64,000 nt of DNA from Plasmodiophora brassicae (taxonomy: Eukaryota > Endomyxa > Phytomyxea > Plasmodiophorida > Plasmodiophoridae): assembly GCA_039704465.1 (NCBI GenBank), contig JASFAU010000017.1:731250-795249 (forward strand), read 5' to 3'. Below, piece by piece: positions 10,685-20,617 of this stretch. The notes below the pieces were generated by a model. The model worked only from the letters and a program-made list of their open reading frames with translations, was not told where the DNA came from and did not search any database. A program made the translations under genes and the position numbers. Position 1 is the stretch's first letter. Each line of letters opens with the position of its first letter.

Positions 10685-10835
10685 AGTCTTTGTCACACGA
10701 ATATGGATGTGGTCTTCCAGATCACCCCAGGGGTGCGGGGGCAGGAGGGGCATTGCATGCTGCGGACGGTACTACGTATATCCTATTACGACAACGCAGG
10801 GCGCCCTGCGGAACTAGCGCGACTGGCCCGCTACT

Positions 10836-11755
10836 CTAACGATGGGACTCGAGCCAGCGCAGGGCGCTCTGACGTTCCTGGTCAGGGATGGCTAAATTCC
10901 ACTGAAGCATCCTGACGATTGCAACATGCCCCTGATCCATGGCCTTGCGTATCGGCGTCCGGCCCGTCGTGTCAGCCGTGAGGGTGTGCTCCCCGGTAAT
11001 GTAGATCAGCAAATCGACAACAGCGTCCTCGCCCGAGGACGCGGCCCAGTGCGCCACGTTCGCATGGCCTTGCCATTCGACAGAGCTGATGAACCAGGCC
11101 TGAGAGCCCTGGGTGACAAGAGCCTTGTGGATCGCGTCAACAACCTGCCGCTCTTGTGCCGAACCGGCGGCCTCGCGAAGTCGAACAATGCCTGGACAGT
11201 AGGCCACAACGTACGAGAACGCGTTGTCTTCGAAATGAATCAGATACGGGAGCATTTGGAGGATCTCGGTCCAGCTCTCCTTCGTCGACATGAACGCTAT
11301 CAGCAGACGAGGCATGCCGAGACGCATGCCTGCGTCAAACAGATGGCATTGCCAGGACGGGATATTCGGCCAGTCGGACAAGCCGTACGCGTTAAAGATT
11401 TCCCGAGCGTGTACGTCCCCACTCTCAACCTGTTGCAGGAGACTACCATTAGAGGACCTTCTGACAGGGCAGGAACTTGTAGTGGACATACCCCTTTCAG
11501 TTTGATCACCTTGATGTAGTCCGCGATGGCATCCAGTACAGGTTTGGTGATGGGCAGCGGCTCGTTGCCATTGCTCCGTATGTTGGAGGCCTTCTCAGAC
11601 TGCGCGTCGAATGTCGCGTCGTCAAAGTCGTGCTGAGCACCCGTGTTGGACCGCAGAACGATGGCGCCGGTGTGCCCGCTGAGCAGGACGACGAGTGCCA
11701 GGGCCGACATATTCGACACGGCGCGCCCGACACGAATGCGATCGACGATGGCCAT
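10836..11755 (-). CDS. Secreted SKP1/BTB-fold protein with C-terminal ankyrin repeats
   Basis: Two exons, complement of 10836-11429 and 11492-11755, flank a 62-bp intron with GTATGT donor and CTAAT branch point; product 285 aa. A signal peptide (NMSALALVVLLSGHTGA) ends near residue 31. A SKP1/BTB domain follows: IVLRSNTGAQHDFDD, then PLPITKPVLDAIADYIKVI, then the dimer/interface helix SWQCHLFDAGMRLGMPRLL. Residues ~200-285 carry two or three divergent ankyrin repeats (HANVAHWAASSGEDAVVDLL, GRTPIRKAMDQGHVAIVRML). SKP1/BTB folds act as adaptors of cullin ubiquitin ligases and ankyrins recruit substrates. The signal peptide implies action outside the cell, which is inference. A degenerate tandem copy lies immediately downstream. 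Confidence 0.75.
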
Positions 11756-12288
11756 TGCCCTTCTTCAACCAGATGTGGAGCCGATCTTCAACCCAGGCAG
11801 AATGAGAGCTATCTATAGAATTAAATTGTCGCTGACAGTGGCCTCCCACCGCCGGGGGCTATGCTACTCCTGAGTCGGGCCCCCAAATTCGAGGGGAGGG
11901 GGCAACCGTGGCACTGTAAGGTCTCGGGTTCGAAGCATGGTTCTCCCGAAATTAAAACGCCCGAGTACCTCAATTAGTGCCAGCCATTAAGCGACTCACG
12001 GGGAGGTAGGCGAACCACCCGTAAACGCAGAGTATGACTTCGATCGGGATCTGAAATCCCGGCACAGAGAGTGTGGCAATCGACAAACTGATGTCGGCAA
12101 GGTTGAGCGAAAGCATCGTTCCTGGTGGGGAACGCTGGCGCGCTCTACCGGCAGGTCGGCGGGGTCGCGCGCGCGCGAAACATCACCGACAAACAGGCGG
12201 CGCCCCGTCTTCTGTAACGGTAACGCTCCTGCCAGCCTCAGACCCGTTGCAACCTCGCCGACAGCGTTCGTTGATCGTCACCAAGGCC
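11756..12288. other. Intergenic gap, divergent promoters
   Basis: This gap separates the start of the SKP1/BTB gene (minus) from that of the 4-TM gene (plus). It contains an AT-richer patch near 11810-11830. A GGTTCGAA box near 11930 does not form a tRNA. An open frame extends upstream of 12289 but has a composition unlike the membrane protein. I see no other gene. Confidence 0.5.
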
Positions 12289-12774
12289 ATGGCTGACCTC
12301 GTTGCGGAGGTGTCCAAGTGGTGGCAGTCGGGGAAGATTGAGCAGCGCGCGCTGCTGGTCGTCCTGGGCTCTGTCGAGGTCAGCATTCTCGGGTTTGCGA
12401 TCTCCAGCTGGGCCGCCGCCGGAAAGGACGCCTACATGCCTTCGGCTCAGTTTGTCCTCGCCTGGACATCCATCCTCATGATCGCCGCCGGCGTCCTCGC
12501 CGCCGCCTTTGTCGTCGTTGAGTCGCTGCGCAATGAGTTCACGTTCGGCACGCTGATCACGTCCTTCTTCCTCATCGGGCAGTTCGCCCTCCTGTCCGCC
12601 CTGTCGTCGTCGTCCACGAAAATCACCTCGTACACATCGATGGCCGTGTTCGCATCGCTCGTCGCTATCCTGACGCACGCCTTCGTTGCCATCGCCTGGT
12701 ACATGCGAGCGGAGCTCGTCCCTACCTACTCCGACTCAAGCATGACCAAGGGCGTCCCCAATGCTGTCGCCTGA
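12289..12774 (+). CDS. Small four-transmembrane protein
   Basis: A single exon of 161 aa from the ATG at 12289. A short amphipathic N-terminus (MADLVAEVSKWWQSGKIEQR) is followed by four hydrophobic segments: LVVLGSVEVSILGFAIS, AWTSILMIAAGVLAAAFVV, LITSFFLIGQFALLSAL and MAVFASLVAILTHAFVAIAW. The short loops and both termini on one side resemble MARVEL/tetraspan-like proteins, but no diagnostic motif is seen. The frame is open upstream to 12073; the internal ATG was chosen because the upstream part is basic and proline-rich and reads like untranslated sequence. Function unknown. Confidence 0.65.
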   Translation: MADLVAEVSKWWQSGKIEQRALLVVLGSVEVSILGFAISSWAAAGKDAYMPSAQFVLAWTSILMIAAGVLAAAFVVVESLRNEFTFGTLITSFFLIGQFALLSALSSSSTKITSYTSMAVFASLVAILTHAFVAIAWYMRAELVPTYSDSSMTKGVPNAVA

Positions 12775-12976
12775 TCATTATCAAGCTTTCCTGACGCAAC
12801 CGGAATGCTGTGCAGGCATGGCCTACGAACAATAAATTGCAGACTGGTGCAGCGCCATTCACCTGTTGCTCAATAGGAGCAGCATCGGGTTGGAGATATT
12901 CGAGGCAGTTGGAAGGGCGACATTCAGTCCCAGTCTCCGCGTGACCAGATTGAGAGGTCGACGGAACAAGAGGGAT

Positions 12977-14034
12977 ATGCCGCTGTGGGTTGCTGTCGCT
13001 GCAGCAGCAGCACTACTCCTGCCCCTGCCCGGTTTCGTAATAAGCCAGGACGTTCTGCTCCCCGGATTCAACCTGCTCTCGTCGCGGCGGCCGTTCCCGT
13101 TTTCCAATGTCCCCAGGGAGCTGGTCCACACTCTGGATAACGTAACGATCGACGAATGCGGGTCAACTTGCGAAAAGGCGAACCTGTGCCAGACAATGGT
13201 CTACGTGGATGCACCCATCATGTCGTGCCGATTGTACAACCTCCGTCCGCGCCACATTGAAGCGGATGCCCTGCTGCTGGAAGACTACGCCACAGTTGGG
13301 AGGATCTACGAGAAAAAGGCGGACGTCTCGTTCCCTGCTAACGTCGTTATGTTCACTCGAGCGTGCAACTGTAATATGCAGGCGTATGCAGGTCTGGAGT
13401 ATTTCTCAATAGCAATGCTTTAGGGCGATACGGATCCTGGAGCCGGGTCTCATTCACAAACGTATACGACACGACCGGACCCAGTCCCGGTAACGCCCAC
13501 CACGAGTACGAACAGTGCTCGCAACGATGCCGGACGCAAACAGAGTTCGCGTGCAGATCGTGGTCCGTCCAAGAATCAAAGCGCGGAACGTCGATATTCA
13601 TGCACTGCGAGTTGTACGAAACGTCGCCATTCGTAGGTGCATTCACGCAAAAGTTCACGTCAGTGCCTGCCGACGACGTCATGTACGGCGACCAACCTTG
13701 CCGAACCCGAATGACGTTCGGGATCAACGCCGAAAGAATCGTGTCGACCGGGCTGTGTTCTCCGACCGAGTCGTGTACTCCGAACGCAAACCCGAACCAG
13801 CACCGTCGTGATCAAGGCGCCACTAGCCCTCCGTACCCGGTTAGCATGGCATCTCACGGGGACGGCGGCAACCCAGCAAGCTCCGGCGACCGACACGCTT
13901 CCTTAAGGGCTGACGAGAACCGCGACCAAACCGATGTCGTTATCCCGGCCACAGATACGTCGTCGACGTTGAGGATCCGGCCGTTCACCGTTACTCATGG
14001 AGTGCTGATCGCCGCAATTGTACTTGTCCTGTAG
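12977..14034 (+). CDS. Secreted Cys-rich PAN/apple-like protein with GPI-type tail
   Basis: Two exons, 12977-13370 and 13424-14034 (53-bp intron), give 334 aa. A signal peptide (VAVAAAAALLLPLPGFVIS) precedes two PAN-like modules. The first contains DECGSTCEKANLCQTMVY and a later CRLYN; the second EQCSQRCRTQTEFACRSW and HCELYET. The C-S-x-x-C / C-x-x-x / C-x-L-Y pattern is typical of apple/PAN domains, which bind proteins or carbohydrates. A Ser/Thr/Pro-rich stalk ends in a short hydrophobic tail (HGVLIAAIVLVL) with no residues after it, as in a GPI-anchor signal. A cell-surface location is inferred. The exact ligand is unknown. Confidence 0.7.
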
Positions 14035-14294
14035 CACGAACACAGTAAACTGAGAATATGGGCCTCTGTATCACTATCATTGAATGCAGCAGCCTGGCCA
14101 CCTGATGTGCCCAGGAGGTACACCCTTCCCACACTACAACTCGTGTTCGTGATATTTCATGGTGAACTCCTCGTTTCCAACTATCTCGTCAGTTGTCGAG
14201 CTTGCCTCTACCAAATCGACCCGGTGCGCTTCGTAACGGCGGCTTGCTTGTGCGTTCCAAGTTTACTACAGTAGGTCCAACATGCATCACCATA

Positions 14295-15011
14295 CTAGGG
14301 TCGACGTTTGTCCCGGAATCCTTTGTAAATCCCGTACGCGCCGTAGGCTGTTAGTGCACAACCGGCAACGTCGACGCCACCGAGAATGAGGCTGCCGCCA
14401 GCCATGCCTAGCCCGAACCCCGTTGCGTTCCCAATCCATGCGAGGGTGGACGTTGTCTTGGCCGCACCCGACAGTGTACTAATCGCCGTCCCGGTGCCTG
14501 CTGTGGCCCCCAGAGCACCTAGAACTGAGCCGGCAGTGGAAACGGTGGCGCCGTGGGTCAATATTTGTCCAGTTGCTATCATTGTTGCGTCGCGAATCGC
14601 GTTCTCTGTGGCACCATTCGCCTGGACGGTATCTGGGGTACGTGGCGACGGCGGCTCACCATTAACCAAAGGTACAAATCGGCGGTGTGTGCACTGCAGC
14701 TGACCATCAGCCATGCCGATCAATATATAGAGCACGTCCCCATCTGTGAAGGCCTCGCCAGCTAGGACATCCATGTTGACAGCACGTCCCTCATCATCCC
14801 GAACTTCAACGAGAACCTTTTCCGGCAGGTCGACACTGCTCAGAATCCGCCTGACGAAATCGTAAACGAGCTCCTGCGGATGGGCACTTAGGGCAACACG
14901 CTGGCCCGCGCAACGCACAGACAGCCGCAGCGGTCGCTGATAATACTTCATGCGGGTTGGGGAAATACGCCATCGAACACCCAAGTCAACTTCAGGCCCT
15001 GAATGACTCAA
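14295..15011 (-). CDS. Hypothetical protein with ubiquitin-like-looking N-terminus and Gly/Ala-rich hydrophobic C-terminus
   Basis: A single exon of 238 aa. Residues 25-100 show alternating strands and a helix (LRLSVRCAGQRVALSAHPQ, LVYDFVRRILSSVDLPE, FTDGDVLYILIG) that could be a beta-grasp fold; this is an impression, not a family match. Residues 130-225 are a Gly/Ala/Thr-rich hydrophobic region (TAGSVLGALGATAGTGTAIS, LGMAGGSLILGGVDVAGCAL) ending in a basic tail FRDKRRP. That pattern recalls membrane-inserting or glycine-zipper segments. It shares a divergent promoter with the ABHD13-like gene. No family recognised. Confidence 0.6.
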   Translation of the reverse strand: MSHSGPEVDLGVRWRISPTRMKYYQRPLRLSVRCAGQRVALSAHPQELVYDFVRRILSSVDLPEKVLVEVRDDEGRAVNMDVLAGEAFTDGDVLYILIGMADGQLQCTHRRFVPLVNGEPPSPRTPDTVQANGATENAIRDATMIATGQILTHGATVSTAGSVLGALGATAGTGTAISTLSGAAKTTSTLAWIGNATGFGLGMAGGSLILGGVDVAGCALTAYGAYGIYKGFRDKRRP

Positions 15012-15099
15012 CTGGTATTACGCGCAGTCGGTCAACGTGATTGTGGCGCTCTGCGCGGAACTGCAACGGCCGCCAAGTCGGCCGGCGCCCAAACATCAT

Positions 15100-15145
15100 G
15101 CCCCTGTCATAGTATGACGTCATCCTAGAGGGCCCCTGTCATAGG
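15100..15145. promoter_or_regulatory. CRE-type palindrome and paired 13-bp direct repeats in a divergent promoter
   Basis: A perfect TGACGTCA palindrome sits at 15115-15122. It is flanked by two copies of CCCCTGTCATAG, at 15101-15112 and from about 15133. The gap separates the divergent starts at 15011 (minus) and 15305 (plus). TGACGTCA is the classic CREB/ATF bZIP site; its use here is inference. Confidence 0.35.
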
Positions 15146-15304
15146 GCGTCACACCCAATGGTGCGATGTGACACCTTATGTGAGTCCTAAATCTGGTCTC
15201 GGAGTTTCTGTATGACCGGGCCATGCCAAAAATAGGTAATGCAAATTTAACGCTGCGATTTGGGCAGACATCGTCAATTGCCGCGGACACCGCGGTCGGC
15301 GTCG

Positions 15305-16785
15305 ATGACTCTGTCCTGGGCGACGATCGTTGGAGCGGGACTGGCCGCCTGGGTCCTGTTCATCTCGCCGTCGTCGTCGATGCCGTCGTGGAAGACGGTG
15401 GGCCTGTCCACCGCCGGGGTCGTCACTGCCAGCCTGGCGCTGCTCTACAAGTTCCAGGAACGGTTACTGTACGCCGTCGACGGCCAGGCGCATTGTTCGG
15501 TTCCCCGCGTAATACGATGTGCGGTGTAGGTACCTTCCGGGCGCCGCGTCACCGCATATACGCCCGAGGGACAACCCACAAAACTATCGCAGACCTGACG
15601 AATGGGGCATGCCGTTCGAGGACGTCACGCTCGTCACTGCCGACTCGGTCCGCCTCGCTGTACGTCACCCGCCACCCCTTCAACCATTCCTCCAGTGCAT
15701 AATCCGTCCGCCTACAGGGTTGGATGATCAAGCAACCATCCGCACACAACGCTCCGACCCTGGTCTACTTCCATGCAAACGCTGGCAGTATGTGATCCGT
15801 TGCGCGGAAGCCTGCAAGACATTGTTCCGATTGGGGCGGTTGTTGACAGATATGGGGTTCCGCCTGCCCAGCATCGACCAGATGTATCACAGGCTGTCCT
15901 GCAACGTGTTCATCATCAGCTACCGCGGGTACGGCGACAGCGAAGGGACGCCGTCCGAGCAGGGCCTCATGCTGGACGCCGAGGCCGTCCTCGAGGTACC
16001 CGCACGGCTTACCATCGTTGGCGCGCTCTGACATCCCCGGTCTGCCCAGCACCTGCTCCGCGAGCGCCAGGACATCGACCCGCGCCGCCTCGTCGTGTTC
16101 GGCAGGTCGCTCGGCGGTGCTGTTGCGGTGCGTGCACTGCTGCGGGGGGGCGCCGCGGGACAAGCCCAGCCCACGGCAGTGACGCAGATTTGCGCGCTGC
16201 AGTCGCGGCTCCGTGGGCGGTCTTGCGCGGCCAGCCCCCGTTCGCCTGCTGAGTCGTCTCTACTGACACGCCCCCGTTGCGCAGCTGTTCATCGCGAAAC
16301 GGTACAACGCGGAGGTGCGCGCGACAATCATTGAGAACACGTTCACGAGCATCCCCGACATGGTACGCGGGCGTGGCTGATGGTCCAACACCATGGGCGC
16401 CGGATCGATTGCTTGGTGTTGCTCAGGTGGATGTCGTGTTGCCGTTGCTGGCGCCGCTGAAGCGATTGATCCTGCGCATCGACTGGCCGTCGCGGTCGCG
16501 AATCGGGCATGTCACGCACCCGATCCTGTTCTTGTCCGGGACGCAGGACGAGCTCGTCCCGTCCCACCAAATGGAGGCGCTGTACGCCGCCGCCGTCTCA
16601 TCGCCGCACAAGGTGGGTGAAAGTGCCCCCGGGATCCTGGTCCGTTACTGACGAGAAACTCGCAGGAGATTCATCGTGTCGAGGACGGGACGCACAACGA
16701 CACGTGGTTGAAAGGCGGCGAGGCATACGTGGCCAAGATGCTCGAGTTCATCACCAGGCACGCGTCGGCAACACGAACTGGATAA
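15305..16785 (+). CDS. ABHD13: ABHD13 / Bem46-type alpha/beta hydrolase
   Basis: Eight exons, 15305-15468, 15530-15659, 15718-15787, 15850-15995, 16050-16127, 16285-16362, 16427-16612 and 16666-16785, give 323 aa; all phases close. Two N-terminal hydrophobic segments anchor the protein. The hydrolase core shows LVYFHANAGNMGFRLPS (oxyanion region), VFIISYRGYGDSEGTPSEQG, the nucleophile elbow FGRSLGGAVA, IIENTFTSIPDM, the acid LFLSGTQDELVPS and the catalytic His in DGTHNDTW. These are the ABHD13/Bem46 signatures. Substrate is unknown; fungal Bem46 links to cell polarity and membranes. The fifth intron is long (157 bp) for this genome and was placed by exact spacing to the family. Confidence 0.9.
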
Positions 16786-16858
16786 ACAACGGCCACTCAT
16801 CGACTGTCCAGCGCCCCTGTCCATGGATGAGCCCTACTAGCAAGACCATGATGGCTGG

Positions 16859-18646
16859 TCACGCTGGAATGTCTGTAGATATGGATTTCTGCGGTATCGT
16901 GTCGGTCCAGTTCAGGTCGAACTGGTAGACCGGTTCAGGACGCGTCCACCGGGTTCTCATGATCGTGTATCGGACTGACGCCTTGGACGGGTCGCCATGC
17001 GGTGCCTGAACTTCCACGCGCCCGTAGTGCAACCCGGTCCAGCTGAGGAACCGCTCCTCTTGCTGGCTGCCCGACCAGTGCCGCCATGGAACCGGCGGGA
17101 TCGGGAACGCACCGATCGCACTGCCCGTCGCAGTCAGCAGGACGTCATGCGAACAAACGCGGACGTACCTGGCAGAGAATTCATGGAGGAACGAAAACGG
17201 GTGCAGCTGGAAATGAGCGGCCCAGTGCGCGTCCCCTGTCTGGACAGTAAGCCCACGACATACGGGGTCAACCCAGGCGACCAACCTGATATGAGGACGA
17301 CACCGGTGATGTTGTTCGACTGGACGAACGATGCAATCTCGGCGAACTTGGTCCGGTAGACGACCCAGCCGTCGTCCACCGGCTTCAACGCCAGATCCGA
17401 CCAGGGCCTGACGACGCGTCAGCGCAGGCGACACAGGTCACGAGATCGTAATGGCGTACATTGAAGAAGCGACGAACTTGAACGTCGCCTGCGATTGACG
17501 GAGCCAGTCCAGCAGCGCGCCTTTCTGGACGGCGCCGAGCTTCATCTTTGTCTCGTCATCGGCCGCCTTCTTGTCGGACGCGTGCTGGCGCTGATGGGGC
17601 GTTGGTCAGTGCGTTCACGAACGCGTTGCCGGTACCCGTACCGTATCAAGGACAAAGAACGACACGGCGCCAATATCGAAGGTGTAGAACAGTTCGCCTG
17701 GGACGACGGGCGGGGGGTTCCGGGAGCCGAAGAACGCCCTGTAGAACGGGATGCACCGTTTGAACGCGGGGCAATCGGGACCGTTCGACCACTGTACAAC
17801 GACAATCAGCGATCGCGAACGCGGAAAGCGGAATGAATGAACGCGAGCGAACGTCGTTCTCGATTTCGTGGTCGTCGAAAGCGGTGAAGAGAGGGACGCG
17901 GGCGCCCAGGGCAGCGTACCCCGGGTCCATGATGGTGCGCCGGTAGACCTTCAGCAGGTCCTGTCGGAACGGGACGTCGACGTAGACCTGGTCGCCGAGG
18001 AACAACGCGAAGTCGATCGCCGACGCGGCAATCTGCCTGACGCCCGGCAGGCCCGTCCTCGAGTACGGCCAGGCCAGCGTGCACGAGCCGAACGCGAACG
18101 TGACCGCCTCCGGGTCCGCTTCGAACTGCCGGCGAACACACCATCAGTACACAATTATATAAGCAGGAGCGGGGCACGATACCGTCCGGAAGGTGACCGA
18201 TCGCGATAGGACGCCGGGGCCGTCCCTGAAGGTAAACGGTCAGGTCGTATCCATTGGCGGACATAGCGGGCTGTACGTGAAGTGAACGTCGACGTCGTAC
18301 GACGTGTTCGGGGACAGATGCTCGAGGACGATGATGGAACAGTTGAGATGTTCGGCGTCCAACCGTACGTGTGGGGACGTGTAGTCCGCGTAGGCCCACT
18401 GATACCCGGAATAGATGGAGGAATGCACGAGGAGCCGGGCGGACGTGGACGTGACCGCCCCCAGGTGCACGATACCGTCCACGTCCATGGCCGCCGAGAA
18501 ATGCTCTACCGTTCCCGTCACGAAACGACACACGCGCACACACACCCCGCAAGCGTGATACCGGTCAGGAACGGTGCCAGGAGGTACGTCACGACGGCGA
18601 CCAGCGCAACGATGATTCCTTCAGCGACGGGACGCCATGTCCGCAT
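16859..18646 (-). CDS. PhoD-like phosphatase, membrane-anchored
   Basis: Nine exons, complement of 16859-17120, 17169-17235, 17286-17407, 17460-17590, 17642-17791, 17853-18125, 18183-18225, 18277-18505 and 18562-18646, give 453 aa with consistent phases. An N-terminal signal anchor (GIIVALVAVVTYLLAPFLT) precedes a fibronectin-like strand region (SPNTSYDVDVHF). The metallophosphatase core carries VTFAFGSCT, FALFLGDQVYVDVPFR, FTAFDDHEIENDW, FFVLDTRQHASD, KFVASSMPWSDLAL and VLISGDAHWAAHF. These are the PhoD metal ligands in order. The family cleaves phosphodiesters or monoesters outside the cytosol. Extracytoplasmic orientation follows from the anchor. A TATA box lies about 95 bp upstream. Confidence 0.9.
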
Positions 18647-18738
18647 TATTGGCGCCAGCGCAACGCACTCTGGTTGAGCAATTCCGACCGGACCTCGTCG
18701 GCGCTTCCCTGGGAAACATGTCGACACGCATGTGCCGT

Positions 18739-18746
18739 CTTATATA
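18739..18746 (-). promoter_or_regulatory. TATA-like box of the PhoD gene
   Basis: TATATAAG on the minus strand, 93-100 bp upstream of the ATG at 18646, in an otherwise GC-rich gap. Confidence 0.35.
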
Positions 18747-19432
18747 TGATCGTATTCCGTGTAAGGGCGGTGACTCGTGCGGTTGATAAACGTTGTTTTA
18801 TTGGGACATGTCTAGCTGCATCGTAAACCGGGACGTGGTTCGCATCAGCGGATAGGTTTGTCTTCAGGTTGGAAACATGGCGTTTTCCAGCATGCAGAAG
18901 CCAAGCGTCCTATGTACAGGACAGCATCATGTGCGGAACCAGCTGGTCGACGCTGGCCATGGGCGTTGCACTGGACGTCCCATGGTCAGCGTCGACTCGA
19001 TAGCGGAATGACGCACTGCGCCGTGTCCGTCACGGACTCCGCCACGGCAAGGGTCCGCCACGCAGTCCGCGGATGCGTTAGGGCGCCCCTCCATATATTA
19101 CCATGCCCGGGGTGGCGCGACACGCCCACGAGTCACGACGCCACGACATAGGCCCCGACGTAACGTCGTAGGCAATCACCGCTGCCGCCGTGGATAAAAC
19201 AACGGCGGTGCGACGCAACGCCAATGAGCAGTCGCAGACAATGATCTGCGTTCTCTCCCTCTCAACGAGATAGCCGTTTGGCAATGCCGCCCCAGGTGGT
19301 GTCACGTCGAGTGGGCCGTCATGCAATTGAAGAAGCGGCACGCCAAGCAATACCCAGCAGCCAGCCAGCCATCAGCATACGGACACCGCGATTCGGGATC
19401 CTCCACGATCGCCAACGCCCCGGCGCCGTTCC
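18747..19432. other. Intergenic gap with no supported gene
   Basis: No frame here has convincing composition or family similarity. Short GC-rich inverted patches occur near 19020-19075 (repeated forms of CGGACTCCGCCACGG). Confidence 0.5.
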
Positions 19433-20545
19433 ATGGTCATGCCGTGCCGACGTGGGCAGCAGGCGGTCGTCGTCGTCGGCGTCCATGGCGTGCGCGCGGG
19501 CAGGTGGATCGCGCGCCGCTACATGGGCAAGATGCGCACCTGTGGTCTGCCTCGGGCGCTGTACGGGTGGACGGTGACCGATGGGCGCGATCACCCCGAC
19601 GGCGTCTCCGTCGGCGCCGCCCTCGTCGAGGCCGACCACGCCATGGTGTGGCCCAAGTACGGCCTGTGCCAGCAGTGGGCGCTGGGCGCCGTCCTGTGCC
19701 AGTTCCTCGGCGGCGTACGCCACCTGCCGAATCGGCTGGCGGTCCCGCCCGAGCTCGACATGCGCCTGCCGGCGGCGCTCGTCGCCGAGTCGGTCCGGAA
19801 CTCGATCCTGTTCTGCCACGAGCGGACGGCGGCCGCCAACATGGCCTCCCACGCGACGTTGTTCGACCGGACGTACGACATCATCTGCCCGCTGCCGGCG
19901 CTGGACGCTCGTCGCGCCTCGCTGGTCAACCTGGACATGGCGCGGGTCGTGGCGCGCGCCTGGGCCGACGCGGTGCCGTCGGCGCCGCCGCCGGCCGTCG
20001 TCGAGCTCATCCGCCGGTCGTTCGTCCTGACGCCCCGGTCGCTGGAGACGTACCGCACCCAGCAGCGGCAGTCGGACCCGGCCCGCCTGATCCACTTCAA
20101 CTCGATCAAGATCGACCCGGAGCAGAAGGAGCGCGTGCGGGGCGCCCGTATCCTCGTGTGGCACCACGACCTGTCCTGGGGGGCGCTGGCCGAGGCCGCC
20201 AGGAACATCCTCTTCATGGGCGGCGCCGACCGGGTCGACGTGCTCACGGCGATGGCCCCCGGGACGCCCATGACGACCTGCTGCTTCGAGGCGGCCGCCG
20301 GTGCCAACCTGGACGACGTCCTGTTCGACATGGAGCGCCCGGCGAAGACGGACGATGTCGCCCTGGCGCGGACCGTGATCGTCGACAAGCACGCCGTCAC
20401 CTGGGACCAGTCGAACGTCCACTCGGAAGCGAACGCGAAACGCGCCTGGCACGACGTCCTCGGCGAGTGGATCGTCGCCAAGTGGCCCAGGTTCGTGCCG
20501 AGCTATGTCCCCCGTAGCAATATCTACTACAAGGGCAACCTGTAG
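19433..20545 (+). CDS. Hypothetical protein, 370 aa
   Basis: A single exon from the ATG at 19433. The composition is that of a soluble globular protein, with segments such as LFDRTYDIICPLPALDARR, LIHFNSIKIDPEQKERVRGA, RILVWHHDLSWGALAEAARN and DKHAVTWDQSNVHSEANAKR. No signal peptide, membrane helix or repeat is evident after the first ~30 residues. A minus-strand frame of similar length overlaps, but its Arg/Gly-rich product reads as a shadow. I do not recognise the family. The gene converges on the GT61 gene, whose stop lies 72 bp away. Confidence 0.6.
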   Translation: MVMPCRRGQQAVVVVGVHGVRAGRWIARRYMGKMRTCGLPRALYGWTVTDGRDHPDGVSVGAALVEADHAMVWPKYGLCQQWALGAVLCQFLGGVRHLPNRLAVPPELDMRLPAALVAESVRNSILFCHERTAAANMASHATLFDRTYDIICPLPALDARRASLVNLDMARVVARAWADAVPSAPPPAVVELIRRSFVLTPRSLETYRTQQRQSDPARLIHFNSIKIDPEQKERVRGARILVWHHDLSWGALAEAARNILFMGGADRVDVLTAMAPGTPMTTCCFEAAAGANLDDVLFDMERPAKTDDVALARTVIVDKHAVTWDQSNVHSEANAKRAWHDVLGEWIVAKWPRFVPSYVPRSNIYYKGNL

Positions 20546-20617
20546 CGAGCGCTGGACAACACCATCCTGCCCTGCGCTGGCCCAAGTAGGCCACCACCGT
20601 CCAACGTCTTCCCGACG

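Noticed and set aside
11915..11955. Possible tRNA B-box (GGTTCGAA)
   Set aside because: The flanking bases cannot form a T-stem, and no A-box, anticodon arm or acceptor stem is found.
12073..12288. Upstream extension of the 4-TM gene
   Set aside because: Residues are basic, proline-rich and unlike the rest; the ATG at 12289 precedes the first coherent helix.
19319..20452. Minus-strand frame of 377 codons overlapping the hypothetical gene at 19433-20545
   Set aside because: Its composition is Arg/Asp/Gly/His-rich without structure, while the plus-strand frame is balanced. Not decisively excluded.
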